From positions 307,247,738 to 307,311,737 of the forward strand of contig NC_133537.1 of the NCBI RefSeq assembly GCF_048544455.1: a stretch of 64,000 nt of DNA, given 5' to 3'. The translations under genes were made by a program, and so were the position numbers. The notes under the pieces were generated by a model. The model was not told the DNA's origin, ran no database searches, and saw only the letters and a list, made by a program, of their open reading frames with translations. The stretch is from Silene latifolia. Its lineage: Eukaryota; Streptophyta; Magnoliopsida; Caryophyllales; Caryophyllaceae. This document shows positions 35,983 to 46,942 of the stretch, one piece after another. Numbering within the stretch: the first letter of the stretch is position 1; each line of letters opens with the position of its first letter.

Positions 35983-36802
35983 CGTTTTTTGTTTTTTTTC
36001 GATGTCTAATACCTGCTTTTGGTAGGTTTGGCTTATGGAACGGCTCCGATTGATCGAGCCCCTAGTTCACGCACTTTCCTATCATGCCCGCTCGATCGCG
36101 ATGAGGACTAGGTTGTATATGGTGGACTTCACTCGGGTCTGTGATTATTGGAAGAATAAGCTGAAGAGCGATGATGGCCCATTGATTAGGTGGGTCGTAC
36201 CGTGGTGGCACCTCAAGTCCGTCACTGGAGTGTCTTCTTTGGATCCTACTAGGTCCGTGCGCATTCCTGGATTGGAGTTTATGGTGTGCATCTTCCCGGA
36301 AAGGCTGATGAGACAAGTTGGGCTGAAACAGACGATCCCGAGGCTTGATACCGTCCCGCAGACTGCTATGGCGCTTACTACAGAGAGCCGAAGAGAGTGG
36401 GCCATTAAATGGGCCCAAAGAAACATGTGGTTCTTGAGTTTCTCCGCCAATGCTTTATGGGTGTCGGATTCTTATCTGAGATGGAGAAAGGCTACTACTC
36501 CGGAAGAGCGCGAGAAATTGAGGAAGCGCGAGCTCATTGACTACAAGGTGCGTGAGGGAGAGAAAGAGAAAGAGAAGCATCTGACAGAGGGAGAAGAAGA
36601 AGCCGGGTTTCAAGTTGTTCATCCTTCGAAGAAACCAAAGACTACTCCTGTCGCGGAAATGGTGATTGGCAAGAATGGAAAAGCTAGGCCTCGAGAAAGA
36701 CCGTTGGTGATTAGGTCTGAAGTGGCGCAAGAGCGTCCGGCTCGAGGTCGTGACAAGAAATATGACAAGAATGACAAGGGCAAGGGGAAGATGGAGGAAT
36801 AG
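35277..36802 (+). CDS. PMD/DUF7745-like protein, antisense in element B, intact
   Basis: The two exons 35277-35909 and 36026-36802 join in phase 0 (CAG|GTAAAA ... GGTAG|GTT), giving 469 aa without interruption. The N-terminal two thirds resemble the transposon-borne plant mobile domain-like family: LLSLKLIKVVKPFLDACLDY, HVFAFPGGDICPFPEEIAAI, LLGLTRLEVDRLV and FGFCLLHVYVFQGH. The second exon has WWHLKSVTGVSSLD and RREWAIKWAQRNMWFLSF. The C-terminus is highly charged (REKLRKREL..., GEKEKEKHL) with lysine-rich stretches that could be nuclear localisation signals (KKPKTTP, DKKYDKNDKGKGK). No catalytic motif was recognised. The ATG at 35277 is preferred over an in-frame ATG at 35205 because it lies a normal distance from the TATA box. 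The 116-bp intron contains a 51-T run. Function is unknown. It is the only long intact ORF of the element besides gag and protease. Confidence 0.82.
35932..35982. repeat. 51-bp poly-T run in the PMD gene 2 intron
   Basis: An uninterrupted run of T, followed by interrupted T tracts up to the splice acceptor. In element sense it is poly-A. Confidence 0.9.
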
Positions 36803-37354
36803 CCCGAGTCTCTTTATTATTATTTGGTTATTATTATTATTGTTGTTGTAATAAAAAGGTGGGGTTTTTAGAATCCTAGCCTATTCTATTTTTTTTATTA
36901 TGTAGCGTACTATTATTATTAGAAAATGAATGAAATAAAAAAAGGTTAGATGGTTATGAAACCGTTGTGATTTTCTATTTATTATTCTTGTCGAATTTCA
37001 AATGCAATGCAAATGTCCTTCTATTTACATTTTAGATATAATGGGTTGAATCCCGTGAAGGATTGCCTACGTATTCACTTAAAAAAGCGAAATCAAACCC
37101 TTGCGCGTAGTTCGAGTAAATGCAAAAGAATAATTGTTCTAAGCAAGAGCTTGTAATGAACTTTAGAAAAGAAGCATGAGCTTTTGCTTACTCTGAAGGT
37201 GCGAATTTAGTTTATTTGATGATATGAGGACGACGAATTTGTCGAAATGCAAGAGCACAGTGACATTAGCTTATTTCAGCTTGGCCAGGGGCCGTTTATT
37301 TAGTGCCACAAGAGCGACACGTGGGGTTACGCGAGGTGCGTTTTCATTCCTATT
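36803..37354. other. Spacer between PMD gene 2 and integrase 3' end
   Basis: AT-rich DNA with AATAAAA-type poly(A) signals after the PMD gene 2 stop (about 36849 and 36936). The two convergent transcription units of element B end here. Confidence 0.6.
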
Positions 37355-38715
37355 CTAGGTATAGTATCGTTTCAGTTGGTCTAGGTTTGTTGGGTTTGAA
37401 AACTCATTCCCGTCTAAGTCTGTGATTCTAACCGCACCCCCTGGGAGTATGGATTTGACTAGAAATGGTCCGGCCCAATTAGGTTTGAATTTTCCTCTCG
37501 GGTCAACAGGTAAAAGAGCTCTAACCGATTTGAGCACTAAGTCTCCTTCTTTGATGTTTCTTGGCCTAACCCTTTTGTTGAAAGCTCGTTTGATACGTGC
37601 TTGATATGTTTGGACATTATGCAAGGCGCGTAGCCTACGTTCATCCAGGAGGATGAGTTCTTCATATCTATCCCTCTTCCAATCGGCATCCGGGATTTGA
37701 CTTTCTAGTAAAATACGCAAGGATGGTATTTCTAGCTCGATTTGGTTGTACAGCCTTCCATGCCGTAGGTCAAATAGAAAGGAGTAGCCCCAGTGGGCGT
37801 CCTAATGGATGTACGATACCCCCACAAAGCAAAGGGTATCTTGCTTGGCCAATCTCTATAGTTGTCAATCATTTTCTTGAGAATTGTGACAACATTCTTG
37901 TTTGCCGCCTCTACCGCGCCGTTAGTCTGTGGTCTATAGGGCGAAGAGTGGTGATGCTTAATCTTGTATTTGGCTAGCAATTGCTCGGTCTCAGCTTGGA
38001 AATGTGATCCGTTATCGCTAATGATTTTATGTGGGCAACCATACCGACAGATGATGTTGTTTTGTATGAACTTTGCCACATTTTTAGCTGTAAGACCAGT
38101 GTAGGAAGCCGCTTCCACCCATTTGGTAAAATAGTCGATTGCTACTAGAATGAAACAGTGACCTCTGTTTCAATTTGGGGTTATCTTCCCGATTATGTCA
38201 ATTCTCCATGCAGAAAATGGCCAAGGGGATGTCATTGTATAGAACAATGAAGGAGGGACATGTTGCACATTCCCGAAGATTTGGCAATTGTGGCAATGTC
38301 TTACGTATTTGATGCAATCGGACTCCATTGTGGTCCAATAATATCCCAAACGTGTGATTTTCTTTGCCATCATAGGCCCACTCATGTGGGGACCGCATTC
38401 TCCGTCGTGGACTTCTTCCATCACCTTTCGTGCCTGTGAATGATCAAGGCAATGTAGGACTACACCAAGAGGTGTTCTTTTGTATAATTCTCCTTGTATG
38501 AGAATATATTGGGAAGCTAGTAGGCGTATAGCACGTTGTCCCCTCTTGTCCATATCCGGTGGATATGTACCATTAAGCTTAAAATTCAGGATTGCTTGGA
38601 ACCAGGGTTCCTGCGCGATTCCCTCTTCATCGGTGATTTGGTGGACATAAGCCAGCTCTGACCGTCGTTCGATGCACAAAGGCATTTCCACCATGTGATC
38701 TGGCATATTAATCAA
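37355..38715 (-). pseudogene. pol: Integrase of element B (disrupted)
   Basis: Integrase inserts the cDNA into the chromosome. The zinc-binding HHCC region is in EVHDGECGPHMSGPMMAKK...CIKYVRHCHNC. Catalytic residues are visible as D in WRIDIIGKI, D in IISDNGSHF and E in GAVEAANKN. The C-terminal part includes NIKEGDLVLKSVRALLPVD, WAGPFLVKSI and GGAVRITDLDGNEF, ending at 37355. It is broken by a TGA at about 38170, between the first two catalytic residues, and by small insertions near 37750 (after FYLTYGME). Confidence 0.9.
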
Positions 38716-40559
38716 AGATGCAAGTTTCGTAAGAGCGTCTGCAAATTGATTTTCTTCTCGAGGTAGGTGTTGGTAGGTTACGTGATCAAAGAATTGAGCG
38801 ACTTGGTCTATTCTAGCCTGATAAGGTGCGAGGCTTTCGCTTCGGATTTTCCAAGATCCTGTAACTTGGTTGATGATTAGTGATGAATCCCCATGTACTC
38901 GGAGGTTTTTAATGCCTAAGCTTACTGCCGCTTGTAGTCCAATGAGACAAGCTTCGATTCTCGCAAAGATTGTTTGTCACCTCGAAGTCGAGTTTGACAG
39001 TAATTGGTGTATGCTCGCCTTCAGGAGAAATGAGCAACACTCCTATTCCGAATCCTCTTAAGTTCGATGCTCCATCAAAGTATAGGTCCCAGGAGTCTAC
39101 ATCAGTTTGGAGTATATCCTCGTCTGGAAATGACCAAGTATCTATTGTTTGTGCGTCATTGATAGGATTTTCTGCGAAAAATTCGGCGACGGCGCGACCT
39201 TTTATAACTTTCAGTGGCACGTATTTGAGGTCGAATTCTGAGAGCATCAGGGTCCATCTTGCTAGGCGTCCATTGAGGACGGGTTTCTCGAAGAGGTATT
39301 TGACTGGATCCATTTTGGAGTATATTTTGACGGAGTAGCTAAGCATGTAATGGCGTAGCTTCTTCGTTGCCCACACAAGAGCGAGGCATGTCTTTTCGAG
39401 TTGTGAGTATTTGCACTCGTACTCCAAGAACTTCTTACTAAGATAGTAGATAGCTCTTTCTTCACTTCCTACGGTTTGAGCCAGCATGGCACCCATGGCG
39501 GTTTCAGTTACTGTGAGATATAAACCAAGAGGTTGATCTCGTTGTGGTGGCATGAGCACTGGTGGTTTAGCCAATATCTCTTTGATTCGGTCGAATGCCT
39601 TTTGACAATCATCATCCCACATGGTGTGGCCTGTTTTCTTGAGTTTCTTGAAGATAGGCTCACAAATCATCGTAAGTTTCAATATGAATCGACTTATGTA
39701 CTGCACTTTTCCCAGGAATCCTCTGACTTCTTTTTCTGTTTGAGGTTGTGGTATTTCGATCAGAGCTTTGATCTTGGAAGGATCTATTTCTATACCTCGT
39801 TGGCTAACGACGTATCCCAGGAGTTTGCCAGATGTTACCCCGAATGTGCATTTCTGAGGATTGAGCCTCATGTTGTACTTTCGTAGCCTTGCGAAGAACT
39901 TGCGAAGGTTCGCGATATGTCCCTCTCTTTCCTTGGACTTGACAATCATGTCATCTACGTATACCTCAACTTCTTTGTGCATCATGTCATGTAGGAGTGT
40001 AGTTGCGGTGCGTTGATATGTAGCTCCGGCGTTGATTAATCCAAACGGCATTACCGTATAGCAATAGGTTCCCCATTGGGTGACGAATGCGGTCTTATGC
40101 ATATCTTCCATGGCCATCTTGATTTGGTTATAACCCGCATACCCATCCATGAAGGATAGTAACACGTGGTCTGCAGTGTTGTCCACTAATATGTCGATGT
40201 GAGGTAGAGGGAAGTCATCTTTTGGACTTGCTTTGTTTAAGTCCCTAAAGTCAACACAAACACGGATTCTCCCATCCTTTTTGGGTACGGGTACTATGTT
40301 AGCTACCCAAATGTAATACTCGGAAACTTTGATGAACCCGGCTTTGAATTGCTTGTCAACTTCTTCCTTAATCTTTAGAGCCCATTCCGTTCTCATTCGT
40401 CGAAGCTTCGCATTTCACTGGTTTGAAACCTGGCTTAATCGGAATTCTATGTTCAGCGATATCCCTGTCGATCCCTGGCATGTCTTTGTAGGACCAAGCG
40501 AAAACGTCTTTGAATTCATTTAGGAGGTCTATGAAATCGGCCCTTTCGGTAGAGCTCAA
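38716..40559 (-). pseudogene. pol: Reverse transcriptase and dual RNase H of element B (disrupted)
   Basis: RT copies element RNA into DNA; RNase H removes the RNA. The frame shows WVANIVPVPKKDGRIRVCVD, LSFMDGYAGYNQI and catalytic EVYVDDMIVKS. The Ty3-type RNase H follows (LYLTVTETAMGAMLAQ, IYYLSKKFLEYECKYS). A second, acquired RNase H (DLYFDGASNLRGFGIGVLL) marks the Tat lineage. A frameshift near 40410 separates the upstream segment (DLLNEFKDVFAWSYKDMPGI) from the rest. A one-base insertion near 38930 destroys the conserved NNEAEYEA-type block of the second RNase H. The sequence then continues in another frame to the integrase. Confidence 0.9.
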
Positions 40560-41113
40560 GGTAGTCCCTATCCTAAGTTCTTGAGGTTCTAGTTCGGTTC
40601 CTACATTGATGGGTTCGGTGTCCTCTATTACTGGTCCCCCTTCCCCTTCCTATAGTATTTCTTTGGCTACGTAGGGATGTATTTCGATCGAGTCCGGGTC
40701 TTGGTCATCCTCAGTATCATCGTAAACAGAATTGCACTCAAGATAACACAAAGATTAAGCAGAACCTGATTTATTCATATTAAAATTTGAGTAGAGTTGA
40801 AACAAAGAAGCCAACTGATCCATGGTCAGTGGCGGCAAAGGGACAGTGGTTGGGGCATTTCCCGAACTATTGTGACTACTCGAGGCTAAGCTAGAGAAAC
40901 AAAGGGAGTGGGGATGACGACAGGAGTAGACTCTCTAATGACTTCTCTAGACTCCGACTCTGACTCCGACTCCGACTCGAACTCATCGTCTTTTGGTTCT
41001 CCTTTGAACATCTCTCCTTCTCCAGTGGTGAGCTTGAAGAGTCTTCCTTGATTGTTGGTCCACTTGATTGATTTTCTCCATCCTTTCTGCTGTCTTGTGT
41101 TGGTTTCTGTGAT
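40560..41113 (-). other. Interval between protease and RT of element B
   Basis: It encodes pol-like fragments (WTNNQGRLFKLTTGEGEMFK, then acidic ESESESE, later DDTEDDQDPDSIEI) in changing frames with several stops. Ogre-type Tat elements remove an intron from this interval; whether that applies here is not shown. Confidence 0.5.
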
Positions 41114-42454
41114 TCACGCGGTGGGGTTGAAGCGACCGTCTTGAAGTATCATGGTAATGATCTCATCCTGCGCGGCCCTAACGAATCGGTCTTCTCCAAA
41201 CAATAGGCTAACAGCTTGTTCGTCTAAGCAAGGTGCTTGACGGGTTTTGACGGTAGGAACCGTTTCTGGAGGGATAAAGTAGCAATCGTGAAAGATCTCG
41301 ATTCCGGCTAGCTTCCTCTCGAGATAATGCCAAGGCTCGGGAAATCCGTGAAAGAGTTCTAGATTTCCTTCTTGAACAAAGTACCCATTTAAAGTAGGGA
41401 GATAGGGTCGCATTTGGATTCCTACGTGCTTGCGGTTTTGGAATTGGGCGAGCATTTCGAGAACCTCCTCTTTCGTGGGTTTGTACCCTAGTCCAAGTGG
41501 TATCCTCGTTGAGTTGCCTTCCTTGTATGGTGCGAAGGTATTCTTCCGAATAGGGTTCAAAGGCATTCCAGGGAAGTATCCCTGGGATTTGAGTATGTGG
41601 TTGACCACCAAGTTGGAGTAGGGATTATAGTATAAGGGTGCCAATTCGCTTTCTATGACGCTTACACTTTGGAAGCCCCCAAGTTCGTATACGGGATCCG
41701 CAAGGACTTGATTGTTCGACTGTTTTTCGATTATTGCCTTGATGGATGACGAAGTGATCGTCACTACTTTGCCATTTAATGGGATCTTGATCTTTTGATG
41801 AAGGGTGGATGTTACCGCTTTGGAAGCGTGAATCCAAGGCCTTCCCAGAAGTATGTTGAATGAAGCTTCAATGTCCACTATTTGGAAGTTAACCTTTGGT
41901 TTGATTGGTCCTGTGGCTATGGTTAAGTTAGCAAGTCCTACTACCTTTCGTCGTGTACCGTCATACGCACGCAGACCTTGATTGGTAGGGGTCCAAACCG
42001 ACTCTTTCATGCCTAGCTTGTATGCCGTTTTGAGGGGTATGACGTTGACCGCGGAGCCATCATCCACCAAGGTCATTGGCACATTCTTCTTTAGACAAAT
42101 GACAGTGATGTATAGAGCAAGGTTGTGACTAGCGCCAAAAGGTGGCAAATCTTCGTCCGAGAAAATAATAGGATTACTTAGCTTTGGTGATTCTTGGAAG
42201 ACCAAGTTGACTACATCTTTAGGAGTGGAGTTATGTGCTACATTTAATTTGGCCAAAGCTTGCAGTAAAGCTTGGCGATGTGGGAATGAGCTTGCTACTA
42301 ATTGCCAGACTGAAAGATCAGCCTTTGTTTTCTGTAATTGCTTGAGCAAATGATCAGTGGAGTCATCTTCATTGTCATTTGGTGTGATGACGTTGGTTGG
42401 ACCATTTTGGGTAGTGCTTTGATATGGACGACCCGAACGAGTTAGGTGGTCCAC
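41114..42454 (-). CDS. pr: Aspartic protease region of element B
   Basis: A 446-aa open frame. The active site is LVDDGSAVNVIPL, the Tat form of the aspartic protease motif, followed by AYDGTRRKVVGLANL and FNILLGRPWIHASKAV, which includes the conserved ILGRPW-type flap end. It is in the same reading frame as gag and separated from it by a single TAA at 42557-42559; about 33 further codons between the TAA and 42454 are also open. It probably forms part of a gag-pro polyprotein. Confidence 0.88.
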   Translation of the reverse strand: MDHLTRSGRPYQSTTQNGPTNVITPNDNEDDSTDHLLKQLQKTKADLSVWQLVASSFPHRQALLQALAKLNVAHNSTPKDVVNLVFQESPKLSNPIIFSDEDLPPFGASHNLALYITVICLKKNVPMTLVDDGSAVNVIPLKTAYKLGMKESVWTPTNQGLRAYDGTRRKVVGLANLTIATGPIKPKVNFQIVDIEASFNILLGRPWIHASKAVTSTLHQKIKIPLNGKVVTITSSSIKAIIEKQSNNQVLADPVYELGGFQSVSVIESELAPLYYNPYSNLVVNHILKSQGYFPGMPLNPIRKNTFAPYKEGNSTRIPLGLGYKPTKEEVLEMLAQFQNRKHVGIQMRPYLPTLNGYFVQEGNLELFHGFPEPWHYLERKLAGIEIFHDCYFIPPETVPTVKTRQAPCLDEQAVSLLFGEDRFVRAAQDEIITMILQDGRFNPTA

Positions 42455-42556
42455 ATCTTGGTCTTCACCATTTTGGACTATTTCTTTGACTAGGGAGTTT
42501 TCAATGAGATACTCGTCCTCATCATCGTCGGCCCAAACTCCATTGATTGCAGCTAG

Positions 42557-44110
42557 TTACCTCATTCTCATGATGTCGTCTTCTAGTCGTATGATTTGGT
42601 CGACTAGTTTATCAACTATGGTGACTATTTCTTGCATAGTAGCATTTTGAGAGAAGATTAGTGGCACGTGTTCTTCGGGTGTTGCGTTGGGATTGCGTAA
42701 AGTTGTTACCACGTTTTCTAATTCCCAAACTTGCCTATCTACACTCTTTGCCCATGTGATGAAGTCGGAAATGGTAGGGGAGACAGTGGAGTAGAACCCT
42801 TCACTCTCGATTGCATGAATTTCATTTTCGATTGGAGAAATGAGGTGTGAGCAATCTAAGGTAGATTCATCACTTGTAATCACTAGAACTCCAAGAGGAT
42901 TCTGAGTGTTGTTGGGTTTACCTCCCGGTGGTATTGGTAGTCGACCATCTTCAATCATGTCTTGAAGCACGTTTTTCAACTTGTAGCATTTTTCTGTGTC
43001 GTGTCCCTTGCCCCTATGGTATTCACAGTACGAGTTCTCGTCCCAAAATTTGGACTTCCTTTCGGGTTCGGGAGTAGGTCCAATGGGTTGGAGTTTGCCA
43101 TGCTTCATTAGCCTTTTTAGGGCGTTGGAGTAAGTGTCCCCAAGGTTTGTGAATTTCCTTGGTGGGGTACTTTTCTTGGATGGTTCGAGAAGGTTAACTT
43201 CATCGGTCTTGCTAGTGGAGCCGTATGAACGACTTGTGGACCCTTGGTATCCTCGACCTATCGTTTTGGACAAGAGTCCTTTACGGATGTCATCTTCAAT
43301 CCTTGTCCCTAGTACGGTTAAGTCCTTGAAGGTTTTGATGTTTTGGTATCTCAAATGATTGGCATAGATGGGTTTGAGATTATCCACAAACTTCTCCACA
43401 AGAGTAGCCTCATCCGGGCGTTCAACTAGTTGAGTGCTAGTCTTACTCCACCTACTTAGGAAGTCGGTGAATCCTTCTTTGTCATTTTGGGTAAGAACCT
43501 GTAGAGTTCGCATGTTAACTTGGATCTCGGCGTTATCCGCATATTGTTTAGAAAACTCGATTGCGGCATCTTCCCAAGTAGCGACCTTCTTGTGATCTAA
43601 AGAGTAGAACCATTGCCTCGGGATGGTATCAAGAGATGAAGGAAAGATCCTTAAGAACATCTCGGGTTTGATGCCTTTGATAGACATGTAATCCTTGAAG
43701 GCACGGATGTGATTCAAAGGGTTCTCATGCCCCTTGAACTTAGGGATATCCGTCATACTAAAGTTAGTTGGCAATTTGGAATTGACGGCCTCATACTTGC
43801 GATTGTTCTCCCTATAAATGTCATCACCCTTAAGGTACATTAATTGCTCCTCCAAGTATTGGAGTCTTTTCTCAGCTAAAGTCATCCCCGTGAGAGGATT
43901 TTCATCCTTGGATTCGTTGTCAGAGTCACGTAGTACTTCACTTTCATGAGGAGGCAACCTTCCCTCTACGGCGTAGATACGGCCCTCGATGAGCTCAAGG
44001 CGGTCATAGGTTTGTTCTTGGGTAGCTTGCATTTGGGCTAGCGCGGCTAGGATTCGATCATTACCATCTTGAAGTTGGTGGAGGTTTGTTTCATCACTTG
44101 ATCCGGGCAT
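42557..44110 (-). CDS. gag: gag of element B
   Basis: Capsid/nucleocapsid precursor, intact at 517 aa. The N-terminal third is coiled-coil-like (LEGRIYAVE, LAEKRLQYLEEQL). The retrotransposon gag core follows: IPKFKGHENPLNHIRAFKDY, FPSSLDTIPRQWFYSLDH, FSKQYADNAEIQVNMRTLQV and KEGFTDFLSRWS. A knuckle variant CEYHRGKGHDTEKC (C-x2-H-x4-H-x4-C) sits near residue 360, as in Ogre/Tat gag. The start ATG lies about 800 bp from the primer site. Confidence 0.92.
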   Translation of the reverse strand: MPGSSDETNLHQLQDGNDRILAALAQMQATQEQTYDRLELIEGRIYAVEGRLPPHESEVLRDSDNESKDENPLTGMTLAEKRLQYLEEQLMYLKGDDIYRENNRKYEAVNSKLPTNFSMTDIPKFKGHENPLNHIRAFKDYMSIKGIKPEMFLRIFPSSLDTIPRQWFYSLDHKKVATWEDAAIEFSKQYADNAEIQVNMRTLQVLTQNDKEGFTDFLSRWSKTSTQLVERPDEATLVEKFVDNLKPIYANHLRYQNIKTFKDLTVLGTRIEDDIRKGLLSKTIGRGYQGSTSRSYGSTSKTDEVNLLEPSKKSTPPRKFTNLGDTYSNALKRLMKHGKLQPIGPTPEPERKSKFWDENSYCEYHRGKGHDTEKCYKLKNVLQDMIEDGRLPIPPGGKPNNTQNPLGVLVITSDESTLDCSHLISPIENEIHAIESEGFYSTVSPTISDFITWAKSVDRQVWELENVVTTLRNPNATPEEHVPLIFSQNATMQEIVTIVDKLVDQIIRLEDDIMRMR

Positions 44111-44894
44111 CTTGAAAACTGGATAAGAGATCGGCGACGAATCAAAACACGATCGACCATTCTAACACACTTGCTAAAAGAAGAAATGTTTTGACTCGTG
44201 AAGTGGGTGTGTGCCACTTGTGTTGAGTGAGCTTTGAAGAAAGACAAGGTTTTTTGAAAATGTGTGTCCTAGTCAACTATAGTATAGTTGTAGGAGTGGA
44301 CTCAAAGTGCGGTTTTGAAATGGGCTTGTGGCCCGAATTTTGACACGACAAACGGACAGAGTTTTGACCGGATTTTGCGCTAATTAAAAGCCTATTTCGA
44401 AATTTTTGTTTGAAAAAAAGGGTTTTGATTTTTTTTTTGAAAAATCGTCATGGTTTTGTTTAGAAGTGGTGATCACGTAAGGTATACACATTTATACAAG
44501 CATTATAACGGGACGCTGAGTGCATTTAAAAGGGTTTTGGTTTAAAGGGTGGGTTGCCATACCGAACCATCAAACCCGAAGTCTGTGGAGAGGCTCGTAC
44601 CAAACAAGAGTAAGGCCGATTCCTAGTCCATTTCCTCAAGTAGTGAAGGCCCTTGATACAAACAAGAGTAAGCATCATGGTATGGATGACGTCAATCGCT
44701 ATCCATCCTTAGGCCCAAATAAGAATTAGGACCGTTTAGACGGGACGATTTGTCGAATGGGTTGGGTTGGGCCTAGAAAGGCCGAATAGAACGATCTAGG
44801 AAGACCGAGTTATGAAAACCGACAATTGTCTTGTACAAATTATTCCCTAACCTTGTTCAAGTTTCACCCTTGCTACACGTAAGTGTATTATCCC
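44111..44894 (-). other. 5' leader of element B
   Basis: Untranslated leader between primer site and gag. No extra upstream ORF of the Ogre ORF1 kind was recognised. Confidence 0.6.
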
Positions 44895-44910
44895 CAGTGA
44901 GTCGCCAAAC
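44895..44910 (-). promoter_or_regulatory. Primer binding site of element B
   Basis: On the minus strand TTTGGCGACTCACTGGGG directly follows the LTR end. Tat/Ogre elements commonly have TGGCGACTC-type sites, often attributed to an Arg tRNA; the tRNA is not proven here. Confidence 0.7.
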
Positions 44911-45619
44911 CGTGGAGCGGGCGCCCACGGGGCGCTTGGGTTGGAAAAGAGGAACAAGCGTTTGCATTTTTGTATGGAGTCGCCACCAATTTTTATGGGA
45001 AATTGGAACCGTTCGAATACCTCGTGTCATGTCAAGACACAAAGTAAAGACATGAACACTAAGCAATCGTTACCCTTAGCATTCTATGTCTAGAATGACT
45101 CTCGTGGATGCCAATGAACACGGGTGTTCACAGATATCTGGAGTAAGGGGTGAGGGTACGTATTAGGAAGCTCTTTTGATCGAACACCTAATCCCGCCCG
45201 CCTCGATAGCGGCCTCTACTAATGATTAGGGAAGTTATTCATACTTGATATATCGTCGGCTATATGCATGCAATGCAACATCCAAGTTTTGATCCTAACA
45301 TGTGAAAATTAGGCTAAGTCGGTTGACACGTAATTAGCAAACAATTGGGTCGAAGTAGGATTTAATGCTCATTTACATGTGAAAACATACAAGCAATACA
45401 AGAAATACAATAATTATGAATTAAAATAATGAGAATTACATTAATTACAAAGGATTAGGCGATTTATGTCGAAAATACCTTTAAAACGGATAATTTGAGA
45501 AAAAGAGATAAAAGAATAAATTAACGAACGCAACATAAAGTGATAATACAAATAATAGTCAATTATACGTAAGCTAAATAACTAAGTCAAAGCAACAACG
45601 GAGTTCAGGGACAGAAATC

Positions 45620-45690
45620 AACCAGGAACAGGCGCAGCAGAGCTGCGTCCTTTGGAAGAGGCGCAGCAGTTGCTGTGTCTGTTCCTTGGC
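45620..45690. repeat. GC-rich palindromic module 1, right LTR
   Basis: GGAACAGGCGCAGCAG, agctgcgtcc, GGAAGAGGCGCAGCAG and ttgctgtgtctgttcc. It differs markedly from the left-LTR version. Confidence 0.85.
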
Positions 45691-46239
45691 TCAGTTCTGG
45701 ATGTGAAGCCGTAATTGCAAGCCGTTAATGTTAATTGGTGATTTAATGATCGATTGATGATATTTACTCGGATGAAAGTGATTAGCATGTTATTTAACAT
45801 ATGAATGGGTCGTGAAAACAGTAAAACATGAATAAGACGGAATTAAACGAATTGACATAAGATGGGTTAATGATAGAAGTGAAAAATATTAATGAGTCAA
45901 ACAAAATAAATCAATTAACTAAGTTAAATACAATGGATTAACGACGAATATGCGATGAACACAACAAAAGACAGGTGAAAGCTATATCAAAGACGAATTC
46001 CAGAAACCCAATATTGATGAATTGAATCTCTACAACCCGGAATTGAATTTAATGACGTAAAACCCGTAAATATTGGATTATTTGGGATTTAAGTCGGATT
46101 TGTGACGATTTAAAACATGTTAATGATGATGAATAAATATACATGTGAATTATATGCTATGATGATGAAGAATTAAGAAACAAACGAAACGAATGAAAGG
46201 ATTTGACGAATAACAGAGAACGAACGAAGAAGAAAGGAA

Positions 46240-46323
46240 GCAGGAACTGCGGCAGCCTCACGAAGAGGCGCAGCAGGAACTGCGCTCCTTCGAAGAGGCG
46301 CAGCAGTTGCTGCGTCCTTTCTC
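46240..46323. repeat. GC-rich palindromic module 2, right LTR
   Basis: It has two CGAAGAGGCGCAGCAG units where the left LTR has one. Confidence 0.88.
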
Positions 46324-46867
46324 GACGGTTATCTACTGGAAATCCATAAAAAGAGGTTTTTAGAGCATGGTTTTAGAAATCGGTTTTAATGGTATTTTCG
46401 ACATAAACCTTACAATTGATGATGATACAATAAATAAAATACAATGAATAAAAGAGAGATTATACACCCTCAGACTTACATGTTGACGAAACGAGAAGGA
46501 CTAAGATATCGATTAGTGATGCTCGACGCGAATGCAAAGAAAGTGCCCTCGTAAGAGGAAAACGATTAATTAATTAAGTTGATTGATTGTGTAGTTGGTC
46601 AAATTGGTCGGTCATGCAAACGGGGAGGCTGGTACTCAGAAGGATCCGAGCTTACGTGGTCCAAAGTTCAAGCACGTAGACGCCAAAAAGTAAGAACAAA
46701 GTCTAGAATGCAAAGGGAGAAAAGAAGGGCGGACACTCGCGTGAGAAATATGAGGAGCGAAGGCTCCTATTTATACTAATCACGTGGAGGAATTAGGGTT
46801 TCGGAGACTCTTTGGAAGTGAATCTCGGAAAGATATGAAAAAGATACGAGAAACATGCGTAAAAGGG

Positions 46868-46942
46868 ACTGGGAATAGGCGCAGCAGCCCATCTGCGTCT
46901 CTTGGAAGGCGCAGACGACCGCTGCGTCTATTCCCAAGGGGT
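46868..46942. repeat. GC-rich palindromic module 3, right LTR
   Basis: GGGAATAGGCGCAGCAG and the partners ctgcgtctcttgg, GGAAGGCGCAGACG, gctgcgtctattccc. Several small indels distinguish it from the left-LTR copy. Confidence 0.85.

Noticed and set aside
28530-46942. GAAGAGGCGCAGCAG modules as separate MITE insertions
   Set aside because: They have no target duplications, lie at the same positions in both LTRs and vary in unit number, so they look like internal modules rather than insertions.
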